A DNA stretch of 64,000 bases from JAPOXR01 sp965221935 (GTDB taxonomy: Bacteria; Pseudomonadota; Alphaproteobacteria; Rhodobacterales; Rhodobacteraceae), in assembly GCA_965221935.1 (NCBI GenBank), contig CBDCSZ010000078.1:248001-312000 (forward strand). Reading direction: 5' to 3'. The notes below the pieces were generated by a model. That model worked only from the letters and a program-made list of their open reading frames with translations, did no database searches and was not told where the DNA came from. Positions 26,288 to 35,136 of the stretch are shown here, one piece after another. Within the stretch, counting starts at the first letter, position 1. Every line of letters begins with the position of its first letter. Made by a program: the position numbers and the translations under genes.

Positions 26288-28384
26288 TCATGATGCCTCC
26301 CTTGTCATCTCATGGCCATGCCCGTTTCCTGGGTGGTCTGTTTGCGGTTCCCTTGTTCGTTCGCATCCGGCATCGTCGAGCAGACGGTACATCGAAAACG
26401 GTCTCGTGCCTATGGTGAAGGTGTGGCGTTCGACCCATGTGCCTCGGCGGCTTCGCTCTCTCAGGGCCCTGACCGAGATGCCGAGCGCCTTGCTGATTTC
26501 CTCGGCGGTGCTCCAGCCTTGCTCCCTTTTCGCCTTCTGGAGCCGCCTGAGGTGGCTTGGCAGTCCATGATAGTGGCGCAGGCTGGCGACGCTCTCCCTT
26601 GTCCAGGGCTTGTCCCCGCAGTTCAGCATGCCTCTCCGGTTGAGTTGCCCGGCAATGGCCTTGTCGCCCATGCTTTCGGTGAGCCTGCCCACTTCCGCCA
26701 CGGTCTCCGCCGGGGTGCTGCGAACGCCGCCGCCGGGCCTGAGCAGATCGACCGGATCGAGTTCAAGCGCCCTGCCGCCACGCATGCGCAACTGAATTGA
26801 CACCGAGTAGCCGCTTCGGATGAGCGTGGCATCCTCGACCAGAAGAGCCAGCATGCGCTTGCGGTCTGCGTTCCCTGTCGTCGGCGCATTCCAGGCGACT
26901 GCGAAGTCGGCGGACAGTTCCCTGATTCTCCGGCGCTGGACCTCGTCCGTTGTTTGCTGGAATTCGTCGGCGAGCCGGCTGCGCTCGGCTTCGGCCTCGT
27001 CCAGTTTGTGCAGTGCGTCATTCCACTCCCTTTCCAGCGTCGCGGCGACGAGGCGGTAGCCCGGGTCGACCTCCCGGCAGCGCCTGCCGGCCAGTTCGGC
27101 CTGGTGGCGCAGCGCCTCGACCCGGTGTGAGCGCTGACGGTCTGCCCTGGCGAAGTCCGACTTGACCTGTTCCTCCACCGACAGGGCCAGATCGATGTTG
27201 CTCCGATTGACCGCGCCGACAAGGAAGTCGGTGACGGCCGCGTCGATCCGCTCTCCCCGCATCGTCTGGCAGGACTTCCCCGCCCGGGCGGCCTTGCCGC
27301 CGACGCAGTGATAGTGCCGTTCGTTCGCCCGCTTCGGATCCGTCGCTCCGCCGTATTTGACCAGCATCTGGCTGCCGCAACGCCCGCAGATCGCGCGCGA
27401 TTGCAACAGTGCGCCGCCTTCCCGCAGTGGGCCGGTGCGTCCGTGTGCCGCGACGAAGCATTGCCTGTGGTTGTCGGCCAGCTGCCTCTGGTTGCGCTGG
27501 AACTCCTCCCAGTCGATGTAGCCGGCATGCGCCTCGGGGATGCAGACCCGCCATGCCTCCCAGGGGTTTGCCCGCCCGGCATTGCCGCCCCGTCGGCCCC
27601 AGGCGTAGCAACCCGCATAGCGGGGGTTCCGGAGGATGCTGAGAACCCTTGAATAGCGGGCCTCGGACCAGATCAGCCGATGACCTTCGGAGACCGGGCA
27701 TGCCGGCAGCGGTATGGCGTTGTCGAGAAGCCAATTAAATGTCGCCCTGACCGAGCGGGTCCTGCGGAAAGTCTCGAACACCAGATTGACCGCTTCGGCG
27801 ACTTGAATGTCGGGGTCGAGAACCACCGCGTCTTGTGGATCGCAGACCAGGCCGGCGGGCAGTGCGGTTCTCAATTCGCCGCGCTGTGCCTTGTTGAGGA
27901 CACCGCCGAGCAGCCGCTGGCGGATCCCGTCAAGCTCGAACTCGTAGACCGAGCTCTTGATCCCGAGCAAAAGCAGGTCGCTGCTGTTGCCGGGATCATG
28001 GACGCCGGCCTCGTCGCAGACCAGCGTGCCGGAGAGTGAGGCAAGGCGGAACAGCCGGTGCAGGTCGGCGTTGCTGCGGCCGAGGCGCGAGATCTCGAGG
28101 CTGAGAACGATGCCGACTTCGCCGGCGGCGATCCGGGCCATCAGGTCCTGGAACCCCCCGCGCCTTTCGGCGTCGGCGCCGGAGAGACCCTGATCCTGGT
28201 CGATGACCCGGATCCGCTCCCGCGGCCATCCCAGCGCCAGCGCGCGCTCACTCAAGTCGTACTGGCGCCGGGTGCTCTCGGTGTTGTTGATCACCTGGCC
28301 GGGAGACGACTGGCGGATGTAGACACACGCCTCTCGCTCAAGGTGGCTGGCGGAGATCTTGCCGGTTCCGATGTCCTTCACCAT
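26288..28384 (-). CDS. Large serine recombinase
   Basis: A 698-aa site-specific recombinase. The N-terminal resolvase domain has YIRQSSPGQVINNTESTRRQ, with the catalytic serine in QSSPGQ, and LSLEISRLGRSNADLHRLF. A recombinase domain (about 165-290) and a zinc ribbon (ICGRCGSQMLVKYGG, later a Cys in GKSCQTM) follow, then a coiled-coil (about 400-480). A C-terminal extension contains a helix-turn-helix-like part (STAEEISKALGISVRALRER). ATG 28384 is preferred: it overlaps the stop of the small upstream ORF in ATGGTGA. It probably moves the unit it lies in. Confidence 0.93.
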   Translation of the reverse strand: MVKDIGTGKISASHLEREACVYIRQSSPGQVINNTESTRRQYDLSERALALGWPRERIRVIDQDQGLSGADAERRGGFQDLMARIAAGEVGIVLSLEISRLGRSNADLHRLFRLASLSGTLVCDEAGVHDPGNSSDLLLLGIKSSVYEFELDGIRQRLLGGVLNKAQRGELRTALPAGLVCDPQDAVVLDPDIQVAEAVNLVFETFRRTRSVRATFNWLLDNAIPLPACPVSEGHRLIWSEARYSRVLSILRNPRYAGCYAWGRRGGNAGRANPWEAWRVCIPEAHAGYIDWEEFQRNQRQLADNHRQCFVAAHGRTGPLREGGALLQSRAICGRCGSQMLVKYGGATDPKRANERHYHCVGGKAARAGKSCQTMRGERIDAAVTDFLVGAVNRSNIDLALSVEEQVKSDFARADRQRSHRVEALRHQAELAGRRCREVDPGYRLVAATLEREWNDALHKLDEAEAERSRLADEFQQTTDEVQRRRIRELSADFAVAWNAPTTGNADRKRMLALLVEDATLIRSGYSVSIQLRMRGGRALELDPVDLLRPGGGVRSTPAETVAEVGRLTESMGDKAIAGQLNRRGMLNCGDKPWTRESVASLRHYHGLPSHLRRLQKAKREQGWSTAEEISKALGISVRALRERSRRGTWVERHTFTIGTRPFSMYRLLDDAGCERTREPQTDHPGNGHGHEMTREAS

Positions 28385-28704
28385 CCATCTCCCTCGTTGG
28401 ATTCGCATCTGAGCAGCCGCAGGACCATCGCCGCCGCCGCGACGGTGATGCAGCCGGCCCCGGTTTCGCCGGTCGGCGCCGCCGCGCTGGAAACCGGCGC
28501 CCGGTCAAGGACGGCCGTGAGACGCAGCGCCCCCGCCATGCCGTGGCGGCTGAGAACCGGCGCCGCGTTCCCGGCGAGCCAGTCGAGATGCCAGCGCCGG
28601 TAGCGTCGCAGTCCGTCGTCATCGAGCCCTCCCGTACCGGGGCGCAGTGTTTTTTTTTGACCGCTCGATTGCCTTGTTGATGGTGCGTGGATGAAGGCTG
28701 ACAC
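28378..28704 (-). CDS. Small ORF between the HTH protein and the recombinase
   Basis: An open frame of 108 codons overlapping both neighbours. I do not recognise a family. Its composition (RRYRRWHLDWLAGNAAPVLS, TGAGCITVAAAAMVLRLL) looks like real protein, unlike the alternative frame at 28338-28622, and its stop is coupled to the recombinase start. It may be the continuation of the HTH protein: both frames cross a run of nine T's on the plus strand (A9 on the coding strand, 28650-28658), and a one-base slip there would join them into one product of about 235 residues. Confidence 0.5.
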   Translation of the reverse strand: MSAFIHAPSTRQSSGQKKTLRPGTGGLDDDGLRRYRRWHLDWLAGNAAPVLSRHGMAGALRLTAVLDRAPVSSAAAPTGETGAGCITVAAAAMVLRLLRCESNEGDGW

Positions 28705-29092
28705 CGAAACGCTCCTCGATCACCGGCGCCAGGCGCCGGGCGCCAACTGGCCCGTGCTCGGACCTGTAGGCGGCGATGAAGTCCAGAATCTCGTCGCTGA
28801 CCTTGTGGGCCCGGCGCGGTCCCCGGCGCAGCGGCGCCAGGGCCTGCAGCCCGCCCTCGCGGAAGCTGCGCCGGATCCGGACACAGGTGGGGACCGAGAC
28901 GCCGAACTCTGCGGCCACCTCCGCCAGCGGTTCGTCCCCGGCGCTGCGCACCATCTCGTAACGCACCTGCAGCAAGTCGCGCGGGTCGAAGAAGCCGCCG
29001 GCCCGGAAACGTTGGGAGCGGATGCGCTCCGGGCGCCGGTTGAGGGTGCCGGAGGCCTCGAGGTTTTTGACCTTCTGGTCATCGTCGGACAT
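28619..29092 (-). CDS. Helix-turn-helix protein of the recombinase unit
   Basis: A 157-aa protein with a transposase-like helix-turn-helix (LAEVAAEFGVSVPTCVRIRR, about residues 50-70), and a second one at RLAPVIEERFGVSLHPRTIN. I start it at ATG 29092, which has GGAG seven bases upstream, not at ATG 29104. It may regulate or help the recombinase. It ends soon after the A9 run (28650-28658 on the plus strand as T9), so its natural end may be different (see the neighbouring small ORF). Confidence 0.75.
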   Translation of the reverse strand: MSDDDQKVKNLEASGTLNRRPERIRSQRFRAGGFFDPRDLLQVRYEMVRSAGDEPLAEVAAEFGVSVPTCVRIRRSFREGGLQALAPLRRGPRRAHKVSDEILDFIAAYRSEHGPVGARRLAPVIEERFGVSLHPRTINKAIERSKKNTAPRYGRAR

Positions 29093-29219
29093 GGGCAGCT
29101 CCATTCACGGCTCTCGAAAATCATCATATATTACTCATATTGACAGCTTCCGCAAGCCGGCCGGCGATCCTCTTGGCACATAACGCTCTGTAATCACGCT
29201 GTATCGTGGGAATTTTGCA

Positions 29220-29255
29220 CATTTCGGGCAATAATTTTCAATCATTTCGGGCAAT
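29220..29255. repeat. 13-bp direct repeat upstream of the HTH gene
   Basis: catttcgggcaat occurs at 29220-29232 and at 29243-29255, 23 bp start to start. The second copy overlaps the last codons of the DUF5372 gene. Spacing of about two helix turns fits a pair of binding sites for a regulator of the downstream minus-strand genes. Confidence 0.45.
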
Positions 29256-29556
29256 CTTTTTTGATTAGCATGTCGACCAATTCCCGCAACTCCGAAAGAT
29301 CGTCCGCTCGGAAAGAGGAACACCCGGCCGCCTGCTCCTCGAAGGTGTCAACAGCGCGCAGGCTGGTCCAGGCCGCCGGAAACAGGCGCAGCTGCCGCCC
29401 GCATCCCGTAAACACCCGAACCCGGTTCAGGCCGAATTCGTTCGTGATGGATTCAAGCGCGAGCCAGCGACCCCTCCAGGGATGGAACGGGTGCGTGACC
29501 TCGATGCCGCCGGCGCCAGGGCGTGGCTCTGGATCGAAATCGCATGCATTCGGCAA
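29242..29556 (-). CDS. DUF5372 family protein
   Basis: A 104-aa protein with THPFHPWRGRWLALESIT and RLFPAAWTSLRAVD, the signature of DUF5372 proteins, which are commonly found beside recombinase-family genes. Function unknown. Its ATG (29556) lies only a few bases inside the insertion boundary, so its promoter, if any, must lie in the host IS or its true start may differ. Confidence 0.75.
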   Translation of the reverse strand: MPNACDFDPEPRPGAGGIEVTHPFHPWRGRWLALESITNEFGLNRVRVFTGCGRQLRLFPAAWTSLRAVDTFEEQAAGCSSFRADDLSELRELVDMLIKKDCPK

Positions 29557-29567
29557 CGCGGTCTTTG

Positions 29568-30586
29568 AGAGCCTTGAAGGCGTTGTTCTCCACTTTCCAC
29601 CGGGCCCGGGCGCAGTCGGCCAGTTCGGCGACGCTGTCCGGGCCGACCGGGAGGTCGGTGGCGAAGCTGTTGCGGCAGAGCCGCTGTCCGGACGGCGATG
29701 TGATGGTGACTTCGAACCAGTTGACTTCCAGCGCGTCCTTTCCGCCGCGGATCGGCAGACCGCTCATCCAGCGGCAGCGCAGCCGGCGCTTTTTCTTTTT
29801 CCGGCCCTCGGTCCGGGTCAGACAGCCGGTCTCAACCCCTTGAATATACTCGTAAAGCGTTGTGTGCGAGCTCGGCTTGCAGGTCAGGATGAAGCTTCCG
29901 CCGGCGGCCAGCACGGCCTCGCAGAGCGGCTGGCGGCAGTAGAGGTCGTCGCCGGGATAAACCGGTCTGAGCCGGGCCAGGCCGGATCCGGTCCGCCGCA
30001 GCCAGCGCTTGGCGGCGCTGGTCTCGCAGTCTTGTTTCCCGGCCCCGTCCTGCGGGCGGATGAACTCCGGCGGCAGCGGCAGGAGGCGCGAGGTTCCCGG
30101 GGCGACGATGCCGGCGCCGAGCACGGCGTGGAAGTTCTGTGTCCGCCCGCCCGCCAGTTTCCGCTGCGAGCAGTTCCGGCAGCCGATGCTGCAGGAGGTG
30201 AAACACTCGGTGCCGTCAAGGGCGATCAGCAGCCGCCCGTCAAGCCGGCGCAGCCGGTCAAGGGCGCCCTGGCGGTCCAGCCGGTCGACGGTCCGGGTGA
30301 AGATGGAATCGAAGCGCTCCGGCGGCGCGCCGTCGAGCACGCTGCGGATGTGGCTGTCGGTCGGCAGCCGGTCAATGCCGAACAGGGTCCGGGCGTTGGA
30401 CCGGCCCTGGCGGGACTGAAGCTGCGCCTGCGCCGCCAGGAAGGACGGGCACTGCAGGAAGAAGACGGCGAAGGCCGCCATGCCGATGTCGGCCATCTCC
30501 AGGCGGGCGTTGGCGCCGGTCCTGCGGTCCGGGGCGGACGCGCAGAGTTCGCGCATGTCGGCGATGTATCCGGCCAGCGGGGACAT
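29568..30586 (-). pseudogene. Transposase N-terminal part, IS copy 1
   Basis: First 340 codons or so of the IS4-like transposase (MSPLAGYIADMRELCASAPD to WKVENNAFKALK), then cut by the nested recombinase unit; the open frame continues to 29453 through foreign sequence. It lacks the conserved C-terminal region present at 26011-26278, so the product is truncated. Confidence 0.9.
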
Positions 30587-30839
30587 GGCGCCGCATTATG
30601 CACATATCAAAAATTTGTACAAATGTAAGTAAAAACAATAACTTACATGTCTTCTCCGCGCCTTTTCCCCAGGAGCCGGCGGCCGGAGCGGCGTCGGCGG
30701 CAGGTGATTCGCCCGCCGCCGGGGAACCGCCGGCGCGCAGCCGCCTGCGGCGGAAAAAAATTTCCCCGGGCCAAAAAACCGTTGTGATACAACACGTTAA
30801 AAACTCAAAAATCCAAAATTAGAATTACTGGCTCAGCGG

Positions 30840-32354
30840 CAGTAATTCCAATTATGCGTTCACATCGGTTTTTCCTTCACTTTCGGCTGCGTTTCCGGGC
30901 GGATTTCTGCTGTGTTTCGGCGGAATGGGCGGGGCCGCCGGTTCCGGCTACGGAGGCTGTTCCGGCAGCTCGCCGGTGATGATTGTCCGCATCACGGCGT
31001 CCCAGCCGTCGTGCACGGCGTAAACGGCCAGGAACTTTATGTTGTCAAGAAGCCGGCAGCGGGCGGCGAGCTTTGCCCGGGCCTCCTGCCAGCTTTCGCA
31101 GACCAGGTCGCAGGCGCTCTGCATCAGGAACGCGATCAGGTTGAAGGTCGCCAGCAGGCTGGCCAGGGTTTCCTTGCCGTGCCCGAAGTTGTGCTCGAGA
31201 TGGTAGCCGTCCTTGAGAGCCTTGAAGGTGTTGTTCTCCACTTTCCACCGGGCCCGGGCGCAGTCGGCCAGTTCGGCGACGCTGTCCGGGCCGACCGGGA
31301 GGTCGGTGGCGAAGCTGTTGCGGCAGAGCTGCTGTCCTGACGGCGATGTGATGGTGACTTCGAACCAGTTGACTTCCAGCGCGTCCTTTCCGCCGCGGAT
31401 CGGCAGACCGCTCATCCAGCGGCAGCGCAGCCGGCGCTTTTTCTTTTTCCGGCCCTCGGTCCGGGTCAGACAGCCGGTCTCAACCCCTTGAATATACTCG
31501 TAAAGCGTTGTGTGCGAGCTCGGCTTGCAGGTCAGGATGAAGCTTCCGCCGGCGGCCAGCACGGCCTCGCAGAGCGGCTGGCGGCAGTAGAGGTCGTCGC
31601 CGGGATAAACCGGTCTGAGCCGGGCCAGGCCGGATCCGGTCCGCCGCAGCCAGCGCTTGGCGGCGCTGGTCTCGCAGTCCTGTTTCCCGGCCCCGTCCTG
31701 CGGGCGGATGAACTCCGGCGGCAGCGGCAGGAGGTGAAACACTCGGTGCCGTCAAGGGCGGTCAGCAGCCGCCCGTCAAGCCGGCGCAGCCGGTCAAGGG
31801 CGCCCTGGCGGTCCAGCCGGTCGACGATCCGGGTGAAGATGGAATCGAAGCGCTCCGGCGGCGCGCCGTCGAGCACGCTGCGGATGTGGTTGTCGGTCGG
31901 CAGCCGGTCAATGCCGAACAGGGTCCGGGCGTTGGACCGGCCCTGGCGGGACTGGAGCTGGGCCTGCGCCGCCAGGAAGGACGGGCACTGCAGGAAGAAG
32001 ACGGCGAAGGCCGCCATGCCGATGTCGGCCATCTCCAGGCGGGCGTTGGCGCCGGTCCTGCGGTCCGGGGCGGACGCGCAGAGTTCGCGCATGTCGGCGA
32101 TGTATCCGGCCAGCGGGGACATGGCGCCGCATTATGCACACATCAAAAATTTGTACAAATGTCAGCAAAAACAATAACTTAAAGGTCTTCTCCGCGCCTT
32201 TTCCCCAAGAGCCGGCGGCCGGAGCGGCGTCTGCGGCCAGTGATTCGCCCGCCGCCGGCGCGCAGCCGCCCGCGGCGGAAAAAATCTCCCCGGGCCAAAA
32301 AACCGTTGTGATACAACACGTTAAAAACTCAAAAATCCAAAATTAGAATTACTG
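30840..32354. mobile_element. IS4-like element, copy 2
   Basis: A 1515-bp copy with the same ends as copy 1, separated from it by only 9 bp (gctcagcgg, 30831-30839). Its right flank tcggcaaacc (32355-32364) equals the left flank of copy 1 (25893-25902), while nothing matches across its own ends. It has no intron. Confidence 0.92.
30948..32122 (-). pseudogene. IS4-like transposase, copy 2, frameshifted by a deletion
   Basis: N-terminal part in the frame of 31532-32122 and C-terminal part in the frame of 30948-31742. Compared with copies 1 and 4, 112 bp are missing between two gcaggagg repeats (the junction is near 31731), which changes the frame after about residue 132. The copy is inactive unless the frame is corrected. 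Confidence 0.92.
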
Positions 32355-32491
32355 TCGGCAAACCGCTGACGTGCCGGTTTCAGTGACGCGATCGCATCTG
32401 GCTTGTGGGCCGCCCAAACTCCCTAGTATGCCAGATTTCCAGTTTGAAAAGCGCCGAAACAGGGCGGCGCACCGGTTTGGAACAGATCGGC

Positions 32492-32521
32492 TTGAGGCTG
32501 GATAACTATTTGATATATAAT
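32492..32521 (+). promoter_or_regulatory. Candidate sigma70 promoter of the oxalate operon regulator
   Basis: TTGAGG (32492-32497), an 18-bp spacer and a perfect TATAAT (32516-32521). It lies about 130 bp before the chosen GntR start and ahead of the 22-bp dyad at 32563-32584. Confidence 0.55.
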
Positions 32522-32562
32522 GATGTGTGCAAGGCTCCTCCCATGCAAACTTGTGCTGTGCC

Positions 32563-32584
32563 GGTATTTGGCATATTAAATACC
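32563..32584. promoter_or_regulatory. Candidate GntR operator (GGTATTT-N8-AAATACC)
   Basis: A perfect 7-bp inverted repeat with 8-bp spacer, about 40 bp downstream of the TATAAT box, in the leader of the GntR gene. Position suits autoregulation. A second perfect hairpin, TGCCGCG-att-CGCGGCA, lies at 32594-32610. Confidence 0.45.
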
Positions 32585-32650
32585 AGAGTGGATTGCCGCG
32601 ATTCGCGGCAGCCGGTCGGCGGCAAAGCCGGGAGCTTGGAATTGGGCGCT

Positions 32651-33382
32651 GTGATCTCATTGCAGCCGGTGAACACCGGACCCACACTCAAAGAGCATAT
32701 CTACACGGTGCTGCGCAAAGCGATTCTCGAAGTCGATATCTATGGCGCCGAGGTGAATCTGCGTCTTGACGAACGGGCCCTGGCGGAGCAGCTGGGCATT
32801 TCGCGCACACCGCTCAGAGAGGCGCTGTCCCGGCTCGAACACGAAGGGCTGGTGCGGATACAGGCCCGCAAGGGCGTTTACATGACCCGGAAAAGCCGCG
32901 AGGAAATCGTTGAATTGGTGACTGTCTGGGCGGCGCTCGAAAGCATGGCCGCAAGACTCGCCTGCGAGCGCGCCAGCGACAGCGAAATAGATCGTCTGCG
33001 GCTTCTCGGCGCCAGTTACACGATGGACAGCGCCAGGGCGCGGCTCAACGAATATTCAGAAGCCAATATTGAGTTCCACCGAACAATCATCAGTCTGTCG
33101 AAATGCACGGCGCTGCGGAAGACGGCGGACGACCTTCTGACGCACCTGCAGCCGGTGCGGCGGCGCGCCATGCGCGACACAACCCGCACGGACCGCTCGG
33201 TCGTGGACCACACCGGAATCATAGAAGCTATCTCCGCCCGCCGCGCCGGCCAGGCAAGCGATCTTGTCAGGGAGCACACAATGCGGCTCGGCGACTATAT
33301 CAGCCGCACCTGGAAAAATCTGGATGCGGCGGAAGTGAATCAAGGAAACGGACATGCAGACCAGTTCAGCGACAGCCCATGA
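32651..33382 (+). CDS. GntR family transcriptional regulator (FCD/FadR type)
   Basis: A winged helix-turn-helix repressor with a C-terminal FCD ligand domain. DNA-binding part: LDERALAEQLGISRTPLREA and LSRLEHEGLVRIQARKGVYM. The FCD part has ARARLNEYSEANIEFHRTII, with the metal-site histidine, and DHTGIIEAISARRAGQA. GTG 32651 gives 243 aa, the usual size; the frame is open to 32405 but crosses the promoter and operator. It overlaps the next gene by 29 bp, so it probably regulates the oxalate operon and itself. Confidence 0.88.
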   Translation: MISLQPVNTGPTLKEHIYTVLRKAILEVDIYGAEVNLRLDERALAEQLGISRTPLREALSRLEHEGLVRIQARKGVYMTRKSREEIVELVTVWAALESMAARLACERASDSEIDRLRLLGASYTMDSARARLNEYSEANIEFHRTIISLSKCTALRKTADDLLTHLQPVRRRAMRDTTRTDRSVVDHTGIIEAISARRAGQASDLVREHTMRLGDYISRTWKNLDAAEVNQGNGHADQFSDSP

Positions 33383-35087
33383 CACCCTTGCCCGCAAAAG
33401 CGCGGACAAAAACATCGTTTCCGGCGGCCGTTTGGTCGCCAAAGCTTTGAAAAACGAAGGTGTCGACACGGTTTTCACCCTGTGCGGCGGTCACATTATC
33501 GACATCTATGACGGATGCATCGATGAGGATATCCGCATCGTCGATGTCCGCCATGAACAGACCGCGGCGCACGCCGCCGACGGCTACGCCCGGCAGACCG
33601 GCAGACTCGGCTGCGTGGTCACAACCGCCGGGCCGGGCTGCACCAACGCGGTGACCGGCGTGGCCACCGCGTTCCGCTCGGAAAGTCCCATCCTCCACAT
33701 CGGCGGCCAGTCGTCTCTGACCCAGCACAAGATGGGCTCGCTGCAGGATCTGCCGCATGTCGACATGATGACGCCGATCACCAAATTCGCATCGGGGGTT
33801 TTCTCAACCGAACGCATCGCCGATATGATCTCGATGGCGGCACGCGAATGTTTCGCCGGCGCCTACGGCCCGAGCTATTTGGAAATCCCGCGCGATATTC
33901 TCGACGCTGAAATCCCGCTCGAAAAGGCCCGGGTGCCGGCGCAAGGCCATTACCGGTCCGCCGGCCGCTCAATCGGCGACCCGGATGAGATCGAAAAGCT
34001 GGCCGACCTGCTGGTCAGCGCGGAGCGGCCGGCGGTGCTGTTCGGACAGCAGGTCTGGGCGTCGCGGTCGCATGAAGAGTGTATCGCTTTTGTCCGGGAG
34101 CTAGATATTCCCGCCTACATGAACGGCGCGGCGCGCGGCATGATGCCGCAGGGCGACCCGCATCACTTTGACCGGACGCGTTCGGATGCGTTCAAGGATG
34201 CCGATGTCATCCTGATCGTCGGCACACCGTTCGATTTCCGAATGGGCTACGGCAAGCGGATCTCGGCGCCGGCGCTGGCGCAGATCGATCTTGACTACCG
34301 CACCGTCGGCAAAAACCGCGATATTTCTCTGGGTCTGAGCGGACATCCCGGCGCGATCCTGACTGCCGTGGCGGATGCCGCGACCGGTCGGATAAACCGC
34401 GATGCGCAGGAACAGCGGCGGCAATGGATGCAGCGGCTGCGCGCGATCGAGGCTGCGAAACTGGAACGGCTGATGCCGATCTTCAAGTCGGCGAACACCC
34501 CGATCCACCCGTATCGACTGGCGTGGGAAATCAACGAATTCCTCGGCGAGGATACGATCTACATCGGTGACGGCGGAGATGTGGTGACGATCTCGGCGCA
34601 AGCCGTGCGGCCGCGGAATCCCGGGCAGTGGATGGATCCCGGCGCGCTTGGCTCGCTCGGTGTCGGCACCGGGTTCGCCATGGCCGCAAAACTTGTCCAT
34701 CCGGACAAGGAAGTGATGTGTCTCTATGGCGACGGCTCTTTCGGGATGACGGCGTTCGACATGGAAACAGCGCAGCGTTTCGGCGCGCCTTACCTGGCCG
34801 TCATCGGCAACAATTCGGCCATGAACCAGATCCGGTTCGGGCAGATCGCAAAATACGGCAAGAATCGCGGCGATATCGGCAACAAGCTCGGCGATGTCGA
34901 ATTCGGCAAGTTCGGCGAGATGCTCGAAGGTTACGGAGAAGAGGTCCGCGATCCGGAGGAGCTGCAGCCGGCGCTGCGCCGGGCACGGGAAGCGATCGCC
35001 CGCACCGGCAAGTGCGCGGTGGTCAATGTCTGGATAGATCCCAACGAGTATGCGCCCGGGACGAAACGACAGACGATGTATAAGTAG
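33354..35087 (+). CDS. ThDP-dependent enzyme, probable oxalyl-CoA decarboxylase or 2-hydroxyacyl-CoA lyase
   Basis: A 577-aa thiamine-diphosphate enzyme of the acetolactate synthase fold. The catalytic glutamate is in DVRHEQTAAHAADGYAR; the central domain and the ThDP/Mg motif GDGSFGMTAFDMETAQRF (Gly-Asp-Gly to Asn/Asn-Ser, with IGNNSAMNQI) follow. Sequence alone allows several acyl-CoA chemistries, but the next gene encodes formyl-CoA:oxalate CoA-transferase, so oxalyl-CoA decarboxylation to formyl-CoA is the likely role (inference). ATG 33354 has an AAGGAA site upstream. It is less similar to E. coli YfdU than frc is to YfdW. Confidence 0.8.
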   Translation: MQTSSATAHDTLARKSADKNIVSGGRLVAKALKNEGVDTVFTLCGGHIIDIYDGCIDEDIRIVDVRHEQTAAHAADGYARQTGRLGCVVTTAGPGCTNAVTGVATAFRSESPILHIGGQSSLTQHKMGSLQDLPHVDMMTPITKFASGVFSTERIADMISMAARECFAGAYGPSYLEIPRDILDAEIPLEKARVPAQGHYRSAGRSIGDPDEIEKLADLLVSAERPAVLFGQQVWASRSHEECIAFVRELDIPAYMNGAARGMMPQGDPHHFDRTRSDAFKDADVILIVGTPFDFRMGYGKRISAPALAQIDLDYRTVGKNRDISLGLSGHPGAILTAVADAATGRINRDAQEQRRQWMQRLRAIEAAKLERLMPIFKSANTPIHPYRLAWEINEFLGEDTIYIGDGGDVVTISAQAVRPRNPGQWMDPGALGSLGVGTGFAMAAKLVHPDKEVMCLYGDGSFGMTAFDMETAQRFGAPYLAVIGNNSAMNQIRFGQIAKYGKNRGDIGNKLGDVEFGKFGEMLEGYGEEVRDPEELQPALRRAREAIARTGKCAVVNVWIDPNEYAPGTKRQTMYK

Positions 35088-35136
35088 ACGGTTAAAATTT
35101 GACGGCAGGCAGAACACAGAAAGGGATATCGGAATC

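Larger units (their letters stand above)
26279..29560 (-). mobile_element. Serine-recombinase unit nested in IS copy 1
   Basis: A 3.3-kb insertion within the transposase gene. The IS sequence runs to GTCCTTG (26272-26278) and resumes at GTCTTTGAGAG (29561). All its genes are on the minus strand: DUF5372, a helix-turn-helix protein, a small ORF, and a large serine recombinase. No terminal inverted repeats are visible, as expected for serine recombinase mobility. The GTCCTTG/GTCTTTG similarity at the two ends may be the crossover site. Confidence 0.8.
25903..30830. mobile_element. IS4-like element, copy 1, interrupted by a recombinase unit
   Basis: Starts with CAGTAATTCCAATT (25903) and ends with AATTAGAATTACTG (30830), a 14-bp inverted repeat with one mismatch, seen in all four copies of this element. 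The left 376 bp (25903-26278) and the right part (about 29561-30830) are separated by a 3.3-kb insertion in the transposase gene. The left flank tcggcaaacc (25893-25902) is repeated not at its own right end but after copy 2. Confidence 0.9.

Noticed and set aside
28338..28622. Minus-strand frame starting in ATGA overlap with the HTH protein stop
   Set aside because: Although coupled in start position, its product is Arg/Pro/Ser-rich and looks non-coding; the frame at 28378-28704 is better in composition and is coupled to the recombinase start.
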